A stretch of DNA of 64,000 nt from Cyanidium caldarium (lineage: Eukaryota; Rhodophyta; Bangiophyceae; Cyanidiales; Cyanidiaceae), in assembly GCA_026184775.1 (NCBI GenBank), contig JANCYW010000002.1, positions 310,001 to 374,000 on the forward strand, written 5' to 3'. The position numbers and the translations under genes were made by a program. Below are positions 50,161 through 58,911 of the stretch, one piece after another. How positions within the stretch are numbered: position 1 is the stretch's first letter; each line of letters opens with the position of its first letter. The notes under the pieces were generated by a model. That model saw only the letters and a list, made by a program, of their open reading frames with translations, did not search any database and was not told where the DNA came from.

Positions 50161-51110
50161 TTCGGCGTGCCTATCGCCACAATGGCGCGCCCGAACATGC
50201 CGCCTCGTCGCCGCCATTCCCATCGGCGCAGCCGCATCGCCACCAACACCACCTGCCGACCCACCAACAGCCCGCATCGCAGCCGCCACGGATGCGAACG
50301 TTGGCGGGTTGCCCCAGCGCGCCGCCATCTTCAGCGCTCGGACCACCGCCGCGCACGATGCCACGCAGGGCGAGAAACATCGGGCGCTCCGGCTCGGTGA
50401 GCTGCCGCAGCAGCTCCTGCAACTCGGGTTCGCGACGGCTGGCAAACAGACCGCGCTTGAAGTTGGCACGCGTCTCCTCGTTAACGTTGGGGTGGCGGTT
50501 CAGTCAGTCGTAGACCTGCCTCAGGATGCAAGGCGCCGCCATTGTCTCGACCTTGCCGGCGTAGTCAGTGTATGCGTCGTTCGTCGACACGTGCCCTCCA
50601 CCCCTCAGCATCATGTCCTCCCATTCCACCACCGCCGAGGCATATCGCTCACCCAGGCACCGCAATGTGGGTCGGCCAGGAAGGCTTCTAGCCGCCCTGA
50701 GCGATCTGTGCCCCGGGTGGGCCACCGTTCCGGCAGAAACGCCGGTTCCGCCTATGACATGGTCGGGTTATCCAGCTTCAAAAAGCGCAGAAACTTGCCG
50801 TACTTGTCCTCGGCGTCTGCCCGAGTAAACGCTTCAGCAGCATCCTTCTCCATACCCTCGAACTCGCGCACCGACATCGGGTGCACGATGAGGCCGCCGC
50901 GGCGGCGAAACCCGCTCCTACGGTACACAAACGCGTCGAGCGTCTAGTGCCGTAGTACCGACAAAATCCGCCCTGAGACGCCGCTCCCACATGAGACCAT
51001 CCTGCGCAGGCAGCGATTCAGATCGCGAGCATGACGGCGCGGCGGACTCAGGCGGCGATTCCGTCATAGTCTTCAACCGGGTCAGCTCCGTGTTCCAACG
51101 CAGGCAAACA
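50160..51110 (-). pseudogene. Decayed protein-coding gene of unrecognised family
   Basis: This is the only stretch over 1 kb without an intact gene. The minus strand carries protein-like segments that change frame along the way: one near 50990-50760 (for example LIVHPMSVREFEGMEKDAAE), one near 50725-50510 (WEDMMLRGGGHVSTNDAYTDY) and one near 50510-50340 (NEETRANFKRGLFASRREPE). Their composition is unlike the Arg/Pro/Ser-rich noise of other non-coding frames here. At least three interruptions separate them. I do not recognise the family and cannot say whether a working copy exists elsewhere. An intron-containing gene is a less likely explanation, since every other gene in the window is uninterrupted. 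Confidence 0.5.
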
Positions 51111-51350
51111 CTCCATACGGATATGAGGAGGAAGAAGAGGTGGTAACATTTTTGGTTTGCTGTCCGGCGAGGTTCCTCACCGCATCGAGAATCTGCGAAC
51201 AGGAGAACCGAATTCGCGCACGCACATCCGCAATCGGATCTGTGCCCGTTCGCGCTCTCCTCGCATCGTTCGGGTCGGGCAGACTCGCTCCATCCCGAGT
51301 TGTCGGTGCCCGCTTACGCGCGCCACGCCCAACGGCGATCTATACCCAGT

Positions 51351-52514
51351 ATGCCGGAGACAGAGGAGAAAGTCGTCCCGGATCGATCACCGACACAAGT
51401 CTCGGTGGAGTGGGTGCTGCGTTGTCGCACGCGATTCGGCGAGACGGCGGCAGTGTGCGGCAGTATCCCGCAGCTGGGCGGCTGGGATGCCACCCGGAGC
51501 TATCGGTTGGAATATCGCGAGCAGTGCCCGGAGAGCGGTGAGGATATTTGGGGTGGGACGTTGGCGTTGCCGGCGGATCAAGCGTTCGAGTACAAGTTGG
51601 TGATCCGGCAAGACGGCTGTGGCGCGCGGGTGATATGGGAAGACGGTTACAATCGCCAGGCGTTGTTGCGAGCGGACTGTCCCGCTCACGTGGTCTTAGC
51701 GTCCACCTGGGAGAGGGTGCATGTGCGCCTCTCTATCTACTACCCGACCCGTGCGGGCGAGCAGCTGCGCGTCACTGGCGATCCGGAGGCGCTGGGCGGC
51801 TGGTTCCGGCCTGGACCGGTGCCGATGCAGCTGGGCAGTGACCATGAGGAGCTGGAGACCGGCGGGCGAGGCCAGCGCTGGGCGCTCGCCACCCAGCTGC
51901 CACTGCGCACCGGCCGCTTCCAATACCGTTACGTCGTGGCCGACGACGCCAGCGGAGAGGTGCGATGGGAGCGCGAACCCAATCGGACCGGCGATACCGC
52001 ACAAGCAGTGAATGGCGTGTTGGTGTGCCGAGATGCCAATTTTGTGGCCGGACTCGACTTTGATGCCGTCCCGCCCGGTATGTATCTCGGACCGTACCCG
52101 CAGTCGGAGGAGGATATCGAGGCGCTGCACGGCAAGGGCGTCACCGCGGTGCTGAACCTGCAGACCGACGAGGACTTTCAGCACCGCCACGTGCACTGGC
52201 AGCGCCTGCTGCAGTACTATCAAGAGCGCGGCATGCACACCATTCGTTCTCCCATACGCGACTTTGACGGCGCTGCGCTGCGCCACGGACTACGCCAAGC
52301 GGTGCAGAAACTCGCCGGCGCCCTCGACGGCGGCCACCAAGTGTATGTGCACTGCACTGCCGGCATGGGCCGTGCCCCCGCCACCGTGGTCGCGTATCTG
52401 GTGTGGTGCTGCGGCCTGTCGCTGCCCGATGCCCTGGCGCACGTCAAAAAGTGCCATCCGGTATCGGTGCCCAACGTTGGGGTGTTGCAGGAGGTGCTCC
52501 AAGAGCCGTGGTGA
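51351..52514 (+). CDS. Laforin-like glucan phosphatase with two CBM20 domains
   Basis: Glucan phosphatases remove phosphate from starch or glycogen so that amylases can proceed. The 387-residue protein has two N-terminal starch-binding CBM20 modules (about residues 16-110, CGSIPQLGGWDATRSYRLEY; and about 122-223, VTGDPEALGGWFRPGPVPM), then a dual-specificity phosphatase domain (about 243-387). The active site is HCTAGMGRAP, with nucleophile Cys335 and Arg341; the general acid is probably Asp in SPIRDFD. The CBM-first order is that of laforin, but the active-site loop CTAGMGRAPATVVAYLVW reads like plant SEX4. With no targeting peptide it should be cytosolic, where red algae store floridean starch. 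The ATG at 51351 is used; the longer frame starts with TTG. Confidence 0.9.
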   Translation: MPETEEKVVPDRSPTQVSVEWVLRCRTRFGETAAVCGSIPQLGGWDATRSYRLEYREQCPESGEDIWGGTLALPADQAFEYKLVIRQDGCGARVIWEDGYNRQALLRADCPAHVVLASTWERVHVRLSIYYPTRAGEQLRVTGDPEALGGWFRPGPVPMQLGSDHEELETGGRGQRWALATQLPLRTGRFQYRYVVADDASGEVRWEREPNRTGDTAQAVNGVLVCRDANFVAGLDFDAVPPGMYLGPYPQSEEDIEALHGKGVTAVLNLQTDEDFQHRHVHWQRLLQYYQERGMHTIRSPIRDFDGAALRHGLRQAVQKLAGALDGGHQVYVHCTAGMGRAPATVVAYLVWCCGLSLPDALAHVKKCHPVSVPNVGVLQEVLQEPW

Positions 52515-52538
52515 TGCACGGAATGGAGCACCCTGACG

Positions 52539-52546
52539 TATAAAGG
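52539..52546 (+). promoter_or_regulatory. TATA box upstream of TruD/PUS7 gene
   Basis: TATAAAGG in the context GACGTATAAAGGTTTG, 187 bp before the ATG of the next gene and only 25 bp after the stop codon of the phosphatase gene. Confidence 0.5.
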
Positions 52547-52732
52547 TTTGCTGCAGCACGCCCAGAGCTACACGAGCTATCGAGTATCCTATTGTTGAGC
52601 TGCAGCGCCCTGCATGCTCCCTTCGGGTCGCCGTGCATGGTCGTATCGACGCTTCGGCTAGAGTGCGCTCGGTCGGCCCGGTTGCAGTCAACCTGTCGTC
52701 GGTGGCAACTGCTTGTCGATCACTGAGTGCTC

Positions 52733-54832
52733 ATGCCGGCGGTTCCAGAGGCCGACGTGGGCATCACCGAATATGTAGGAGATCACGCCGGCTTTACGGC
52801 CTCCTTCAAGGTGCTGTTCCGAGACTTTATCGTGAACGAGGTGGACGCGACGGGCACGGTGCTGCACCTGACCAGCACCGAACTGCCGCCGGTGGACCGA
52901 TGTGCCGAGACGCTTGACGAGATAGGGACGCCCAATGGCGGGTCGGCCAGTGGCACAGACCATCCGATGGAGGAGGCGCTGGCGGCGGTGCGCTCCGAGT
53001 TGGTCGCAGTGTTCGAGGAGGCACAGGTGGACGCGTTGTTGGCGTTTGTGCAACGATCTCTATCGACACGATCCGATCCATCCACCTCCGCAACCACCTT
53101 TCGGCTGTCGGCAGCAGCGGACAAGCCGGGTCGCACTCGCCAGCATGAAAAGCTGCGGCTACTAGGTGCGCACTTTGCCTCTCGCACCGTCGACGGCGGG
53201 CGCGTGGAGGTGTACCGCACCACGCTAGATGGCAACGCGTGGATTGACCCGACTCGACGCGACGACGCACGTGCGGCGCAACACCCTCGCTCGTCGCGCA
53301 AGAGGGGCCGTCCGGCACATGCTCGGGATACTCGCGAGCAAATTCGACGCCGCGGCGGTGCCTACCTCAGTTTTCTGTTGTGCAAGCAGAACGCAGACAC
53401 CTCGGACGTGGTGTTGCGGCTCGCACGCCAGCTACACCTCTCCGCTTCGGCGCTGACGCACGCCGGCACCAAAGACCGACGTGCGGTGACCACGCAGGAG
53501 ATGCGCGTGTCGGCGGTATCGGCGCGTCAAGTCCAGCAGGCGGCAATCCGCGCCTTCCCCGAACGAGACGACAACCCGTCCCGGTGCATCCGGGTGCGAG
53601 TAGGCAATTTCCGGTACGTACACCAGCCGTTGCACCTCGGCGACTTGTACGGCAATCGCTTCACGGTGGTGTTGCGCCATGTGCCGGCGGCATCGCGCGC
53701 TGCCGCCGAGCAGGCGGTCGCGTCGGTGCGGCAGCGCGGCTTTGTCAACTACTACGGTCTGCAGCGGTTCGGTTCGCGAGCGCATGCCACGCATGAGATC
53801 GGGGTGGCGCTGCTGCGGGGCGAGTTCCGTCGCGCGCTGGATATGATTCTGGAGACCGATGCCGGACAAGAGGAGGAGCAGCTCGAGCTGCAGGAGGGTG
53901 CCACGTGCGAGTGCTTGTCGCCATCGGTGCCGCGAATCGTTCGCGCCTATTTCCAGCACCGAGATGCAGCCCGGGCACTGCGGGAGATGGACACGTTGCC
54001 GCCGCGGCAACGCCATCGCGCGCTCATCGAACGCCGCCTCTTGCAGGCTGAGGCCAAGTACGGTGCTCGCGATGTGCAGGCGGTGTTTCACGCGCTGCCG
54101 CGCAATTTGCGCATGATTTACTTTCACGCCGTGCAGAGCGCGGTGTGGAATTGCATGGCGAGTGCACGGCTGGCGGGTGGTGGTAGCGACGGCGTGCGCG
54201 TGGGCGACTGGGTGATACCGCCGGGAGTGTCGGGATTGGCGACCGCCGCGGATGTCGATGAAGCGGGCGCAGCAGATGATGAGCGCGATCATCGAGCAGG
54301 CGGATCAAAGACCGGCTTTGCGCACGGCGCCTCGGTGCATCGAGTCACCGACGAGGATGTGACCACCAACAAATATTCCATCTTCGATTTGGTGTTGCCG
54401 GTGCCAGGCACCGAAACGCCTCCGATCCCTTGTCCGTACGCGCATGCCGCCTACCAGGCGTTTGTGCAAGCGCACGGCGTGGAACTGATGGGCGCGGCCG
54501 CCAGTCGCATTGCGGCCACTTATCATTTGCGCGGGACGTACCGATATGTGTTGACGCGGCCGGAACGGCTGGAGAGCGAGTGGATGGAGCACCGAGCGTA
54601 CCGCGCATCGCTCACGACGACCGATTTGGATGGAGGCACCGAAATCTCCACCCCGGGAGAGGAGCTTGACAGCACGGCGGCGTCGACGATGTGCCTCTCG
54701 CTCAAACTGGAATTCACTTTACGGCCGGCGGAGTACGCCACGATGCTGTTGCGCGAGCTGACCCGCAGCGCCAGCGATCGCGACACTCAGACTGCCCTGG
54801 CCGCCAACAACCACTCGATGCAGGTTGCGTGA
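52733..54832 (+). CDS. PUS7: TruD/PUS7 tRNA pseudouridine synthase
   Basis: PUS7 converts uridine to pseudouridine at tRNA position 13 and at other sites in RNA. The 699-residue protein shows the TruD pattern: FRDFIVNEVDATG near the N-terminus, the catalytic loop HAGTKDRRAVTTQEMRV with the nucleophile Asp248, NFRYVHQPLHLGDLYGNRFTVVLR (abbreviated), FVNYYGLQRFGSRAHATHEIG and SAVWNCMASARLA. The TRUD insert domain follows the catalytic core. Length suits the eukaryotic form, which is larger than bacterial TruD. The chosen ATG is at 52733, six bases inside a GTG-initiated frame. It is convergent with Pol I, 27 bp apart. Confidence 0.94.
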   Translation: MPAVPEADVGITEYVGDHAGFTASFKVLFRDFIVNEVDATGTVLHLTSTELPPVDRCAETLDEIGTPNGGSASGTDHPMEEALAAVRSELVAVFEEAQVDALLAFVQRSLSTRSDPSTSATTFRLSAAADKPGRTRQHEKLRLLGAHFASRTVDGGRVEVYRTTLDGNAWIDPTRRDDARAAQHPRSSRKRGRPAHARDTREQIRRRGGAYLSFLLCKQNADTSDVVLRLARQLHLSASALTHAGTKDRRAVTTQEMRVSAVSARQVQQAAIRAFPERDDNPSRCIRVRVGNFRYVHQPLHLGDLYGNRFTVVLRHVPAASRAAAEQAVASVRQRGFVNYYGLQRFGSRAHATHEIGVALLRGEFRRALDMILETDAGQEEEQLELQEGATCECLSPSVPRIVRAYFQHRDAARALREMDTLPPRQRHRALIERRLLQAEAKYGARDVQAVFHALPRNLRMIYFHAVQSAVWNCMASARLAGGGSDGVRVGDWVIPPGVSGLATAADVDEAGAADDERDHRAGGSKTGFAHGASVHRVTDEDVTTNKYSIFDLVLPVPGTETPPIPCPYAHAAYQAFVQAHGVELMGAAASRIAATYHLRGTYRYVLTRPERLESEWMEHRAYRASLTTTDLDGGTEISTPGEELDSTAASTMCLSLKLEFTLRPAEYATMLLRELTRSASDRDTQTALAANNHSMQVA

Positions 54833-54859
54833 AAGAGCGGTCGGGGTCGCGCATCGCTT

Positions 54860-57800
54860 CTAGCCGTGAGCGGCGAGCCACGTATCGCCATGACCGATAC
54901 GCACCGCCACCGGTATTTGATTAGGCAGCGGCAGCGCGCGCTCCATCTCCTCGCGCACCACGGCCGTCAATGTGGAGAGCTCGGTTGCGGGCACCTCGAA
55001 CAGCAGTTCGTCGTGAATCTGCAAGATCAGCCTCGCACGACTGCCGGCTTCGCCCAGACGATGGGCGATGCGCACCATGGCCACTTTGATCATGTCCGCC
55101 TGCGTGCCTTGAATGGGCATGTTGACGGCGGCGCGTTCGGCCTCGCGGCGGTCGCCGCCGTTGGCCGCATGCAATCGCGGCAAGTACCGCCGCCGACCCA
55201 TCAGGGTGCTGGCGTAGCCGGTGTCACGCGCCTCGCGGATCAGGCGTTCGGTCAAGGCGGCCACCGCCGGGAACGCCGCGTGGTACTCGGCGAGCAGTCG
55301 CCGCGCATCGGCGAGCGGCACGCGCAACCGCTGCGACAGCCCGTACGCCGACAGCCCGTACGGAATGCCGTAGTTGACTTCTTTGGCGTGCGCGCGCTGC
55401 TCGGCAGTGACTTGCGACAGGGAGGACAATCCGTACAGTCGCATGGCGGTGAGCGCATGCACGTCTTGTCGCTGCGCAAACGCCTCGCGCAGAGCGCGGT
55501 CACCGGACAGCGCCGCCATAATGCGCATCTCGATCTGCGCGTAGTCGGCGGACAAGAGCAGCGGGCGCGTGGCGCCGACCTTGGGCGATGCATCCGCCGC
55601 GGCCGCAGCGGTCATCGATACGGGTGCCGCCCGGAATGCACCTCGCAATAGTCGACCGAGCGGCGACCGTATGGGAATGGCCTGCAAGTTGGGGTGCGAG
55701 GTGGACAGTCGGCCGGTGGAGGTGTTGTCCTGATGAAACGTGGTGTGAATGCGGCCGGTGAACGGATGGATACACGCCTCCAATCCCTGCAGGTAGGTGT
55801 TGTGCAATTTGAACAGCTCGCGGTGCTTCAGCACCAACACCGCCAAGCGCTCGACCGCACCCGATGCTGGGCGTCGAGTGTCTGACGAGTCGCTTCGGAT
55901 CGACAGGGTGGACGCACCGCGCGCCAGCGCCTCCAACACCTTCTCGCTGGTGCTGGGCTGACCGGAGCGGGTAGTGCGTAGCGGTGAGACGCCCAGCTGT
56001 CCGAAGAGCACCTGCGCCAGCTGCGCCGGCGATGCCAGGTTGAAGCGCTGGCCGGCCAGCGCGAACACCTGCTCCTCCACCCGAGCGATTTCGCCAGCCA
56101 CCTCGCCTTGCATGCGCTGCACGCATGACCGATCCAAATAAACGCCGCGCAGCTCCATCTCGGCCAGCACCGGCACCAGCGGCAACTCCACTTGGCGCGC
56201 CAGACGATCCACCCCGCCCGAGCGCAAGCGCGCCTCCAGGGTGTTCATGGCACGTCGCGCCACATCTGCACAGGCAGCCGCCGCACCCGGCATCGCGCTC
56301 GCCCGCAACGCGTCATCCGCTGCGTCCTCCTCTCCCATGTGGTAGCGCTGCAGGATCTCGCGCCCGAGGTCGCCCAGATAACGTCGTGGGAACCACGTCT
56401 CCGGCAACGACTCCTCCGGGTCCAGCAGGTGATGCGCGATCATGACGTCGAACAGTTCGCCTTGTAAACACAGCTGCAACTGCCGCTGGCATATTTGGTA
56501 CGCCTCTTTGAGACGAAAGCCGACCTTGCGCACTTGCGGCGAACGCAGCAGTTGCAGCACCGGCTCCGGCACCTGGGCGGCGTCCACACAGAGGTCCACG
56601 GCGCGGCCGGGCGCCACCGCGATGCCGATGCGCAACCGCAGTGACGCTGGAGGGGCATCGGTCGTCGTGGCGACAGTTGCCACCGTTGGCGCCGACGATT
56701 CCGTTCCTGTTGCAGAGCGGGGGTGGCGTCGTCGTCGTTGGCGCGACTTGCTGGGCACACGGGTATCGCTCACCGCTGCGTCCGTCGGCACGCACTCCAC
56801 GTAGAGACCCACCGCGGTGCATTGGCTCAGCAATGCCGCCAACACCACATCGGATGGGCGGCTGGTCAGATACTCTAGGCGCTCATCCTGAAACAGGGTA
56901 GTGGCTGACGAGCCATTGCTGCCAGCGTCCGCACTCCCATCCCCGCCGCTCTCGACGTGAGGCAATCGGTGCCCCGTCGGCGACTGGGTCACCTGTGCCG
57001 CTTCGTCCGTCTCCGACGCTTTCGCTCCCACACCGTGCACTGACATCGTCGGGCGCGTGCTGAGCGTCGCCGCGCCCAGCAGACGCACCCGTCTGCCCAG
57101 TCGACGAAATCCCAGATCCGCAAACAACTGCAGCGCGCGCGCCACGTCCACCGGCGTGCGGCGCCATTGTTGCCACCACCGTTCGCCCGTCGCCTCCGCC
57201 ACGTACTCGTGCTGTCGACCGCCGGCGCGCTCGCCTCGAGCGCCCTGAGCACGTGCCAGCTCCACATCGGTCTTGATGGTTACCAGCTGTTTGCTCAGCA
57301 GGGCACCGCCTCGTGACTGTTGCAAGGCGGTCCGCACCCGGTGCGCTTCCAGCTGTTCCACCGATTGCAACAACTGCTCCACACTGCCGTATCGTGCCAC
57401 CAACTGCGCTGCCGTCTTGGGGCCGATCCCCGGCACGCCCGGCACGTTGTCGGACGCGTCGCCCATCAGCGCCAGGACGTCGCGATACTGCGCGGGCGAT
57501 ACCCCGACGCCGACCGCCTCCCGAAACCGCGCCTCGGTGAGCATCTCCCAATCGGCACGCGCCGCCTTGCCCGGACGCAGAATGCGCAGACGCCCCTCCG
57601 CCAGCAGTTGTTGAAAGTCCTTGTCGCCGGTGACGATGGTCACCCGCTTGTCCGCCTTCAGCGCGCGCACGGCCAGCGTACCGATCACGTCGTCCGCCTC
57701 GTAGCTCGCATACTCCACGGTGCGCACCCCCAGCGCCTCCAGGATCTGTTTCACCAGCGGTATGGCCACGCGTACCCCTTCGGGCATGGCGTCGCGGTTG

Positions 57801-58561
57801 GCCTTGTATTCGGCAAAGGCCGCCTTGCGAAAGTCGCCCGGTCCGCCCTCGCCGTGCTCGCCGTCGAACACCACCACCAGGTGCGACGGTCCCTGCGCCT
57901 CCAGCAGCCGCAGCATGGAGTTGGTAAAGCCGAAGATGGCGCCCGTGTCCAGCCCGGCGCCATTGGTCAGGCCCTGCTTGGCCAGGGCGAAATGCGCGCG
58001 ATACAAGAGGTTCATGGCGTCGACCAGGTACAACTCGCCGGCTGTGGAGGCGGTGTCGGTAGCAGACGAGGTCGTCCGATGATGCATATCGGTATGCGGC
58101 GCAGAGGCGAGCGCGGATGTCGCGTGAACTGGTGACGGGTTCTCCTGTCGTGAGACGGAGTTTGCGGCTGGCTCCGACGGCTTGCCCGGGTCGGTGGCAT
58201 CTTCCCGTTCGGTGGATGACCTGGGCGTGCTCGACTTCCGTCGTCGCATCGATTTGTCGGTGCTGCTGGCCTCTGGTCGGCTTGGCGTTCCATCCGACCG
58301 TGCGGACGCGCGCCAGTCCCACCGAGCGGGTCGCGATATCCGTCGCTTGAACGACAAACTTCGGTTGAGCACTACGGCGATCGGTGGCGCACGAGCGAGG
58401 ATTGGCGAGACAGAGCGTCCCACCGCATCATGGAGCCAGCAGCGTTGTGGGCACGTCCAGATTCCCCAAGCGCTGTGAGCTGCCCCAGAACGCGTCGCTC
58501 CCGTCCGCACGCCTCGGGTCACCGTGGCGGAGGCCAGGCGCCAGGCTGCCGCAAAGGCCAT
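54860..58561 (-). CDS. Organellar DNA polymerase I with 5' nuclease domain
   Basis: This bacterial-type Pol I probably replicates or repairs organelle DNA. The 1,233-residue protein starts with a long Ala/Arg/Ser leader suited to targeting, then the 5'-3' nuclease (about 175-430), where the acidic site residues are present: YLVDAMNLLYRAHF, VVVFDGE, YEADDVIG, VTGDKDFQQL and GDASDNVPGVPGIG. The 3'-5' proofreading domain has lost its motifs: where ExoI should carry DxE the sequence is GLYVECVPT. Polymerase motif A is LLSADYAQIEMRI (about 1001), motif B KEVNYGIPYGLS (about 1057, Tyr where E. coli has Phe762) and motif C LQIHDELLFEV (about 1178). Algal PolA-type enzymes are known from red algae. 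The ATG at 58561 was preferred over 58618. Confidence 0.92.
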   Translation of the reverse strand: MAFAAAWRLASATVTRGVRTGATRSGAAHSAWGIWTCPQRCWLHDAVGRSVSPILARAPPIAVVLNRSLSFKRRISRPARWDWRASARSDGTPSRPEASSTDKSMRRRKSSTPRSSTEREDATDPGKPSEPAANSVSRQENPSPVHATSALASAPHTDMHHRTTSSATDTASTAGELYLVDAMNLLYRAHFALAKQGLTNGAGLDTGAIFGFTNSMLRLLEAQGPSHLVVVFDGEHGEGGPGDFRKAAFAEYKANRDAMPEGVRVAIPLVKQILEALGVRTVEYASYEADDVIGTLAVRALKADKRVTIVTGDKDFQQLLAEGRLRILRPGKAARADWEMLTEARFREAVGVGVSPAQYRDVLALMGDASDNVPGVPGIGPKTAAQLVARYGSVEQLLQSVEQLEAHRVRTALQQSRGGALLSKQLVTIKTDVELARAQGARGERAGGRQHEYVAEATGERWWQQWRRTPVDVARALQLFADLGFRRLGRRVRLLGAATLSTRPTMSVHGVGAKASETDEAAQVTQSPTGHRLPHVESGGDGSADAGSNGSSATTLFQDERLEYLTSRPSDVVLAALLSQCTAVGLYVECVPTDAAVSDTRVPSKSRQRRRRHPRSATGTESSAPTVATVATTTDAPPASLRLRIGIAVAPGRAVDLCVDAAQVPEPVLQLLRSPQVRKVGFRLKEAYQICQRQLQLCLQGELFDVMIAHHLLDPEESLPETWFPRRYLGDLGREILQRYHMGEEDAADDALRASAMPGAAAACADVARRAMNTLEARLRSGGVDRLARQVELPLVPVLAEMELRGVYLDRSCVQRMQGEVAGEIARVEEQVFALAGQRFNLASPAQLAQVLFGQLGVSPLRTTRSGQPSTSEKVLEALARGASTLSIRSDSSDTRRPASGAVERLAVLVLKHRELFKLHNTYLQGLEACIHPFTGRIHTTFHQDNTSTGRLSTSHPNLQAIPIRSPLGRLLRGAFRAAPVSMTAAAAADASPKVGATRPLLLSADYAQIEMRIMAALSGDRALREAFAQRQDVHALTAMRLYGLSSLSQVTAEQRAHAKEVNYGIPYGLSAYGLSQRLRVPLADARRLLAEYHAAFPAVAALTERLIREARDTGYASTLMGRRRYLPRLHAANGGDRREAERAAVNMPIQGTQADMIKVAMVRIAHRLGEAGSRARLILQIHDELLFEVPATELSTLTAVVREEMERALPLPNQIPVAVRIGHGDTWLAAHG

Positions 58562-58911
58562 CGCCCTCTCTCGCTGACCATGCTCAGGCAGCTCCGCACA
58601 AGCGGCTGCGCTGGACATGCACTGCCGCGCTTGGATTCTCAGGCAGCCACTCCTTCTCCGTGCCAGAGTGGATGGATTCCCCGGGAGAACCGGAACTTTT
58701 TCGAAGCGCGACAACGTGGCACATCATCTATGTCCTCCACGGCCGCGCGAGATATCCTCAGGAGCGCCACCGATGAGCATATCAAGGTAGAAGCATATGA
58801 GGCATACCACTGGCCGGCGGTGCATTGAAGAGCTCTCTCGGCATCCACGTCCATTTACCTGGGAGTCTGCACACCTGTCCGCACCACTTCTCCTTTCCGC
58901 TATCGCTTCTC
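58562..58911. other. Spacer between Pol I and the VIT1-type transporter
   Basis: This 350 bp stretch lies upstream of Pol I and after the stop of the next minus-strand gene. It must hold the Pol I promoter. I see no TATA box, repeat or RNA gene. Confidence 0.4.

Noticed and set aside
50504-50515. An in-frame TGA as a possible selenocysteine codon in the decayed gene
   Set aside because: Other interruptions lie nearby, so decay explains it better, and I see no selenocysteine insertion element.
50039-50947. A 302-codon plus-strand frame after KDM5
   Set aside because: Its composition is noise-like, while the minus strand of the same stretch has protein-like segments. I treat the region as a decayed minus-strand gene.
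56883-58322. A 479-codon minus-strand frame inside Pol I
   Set aside because: It is a shifted frame of the Pol I gene, with Gly/Arg/Ala composition and no domain.
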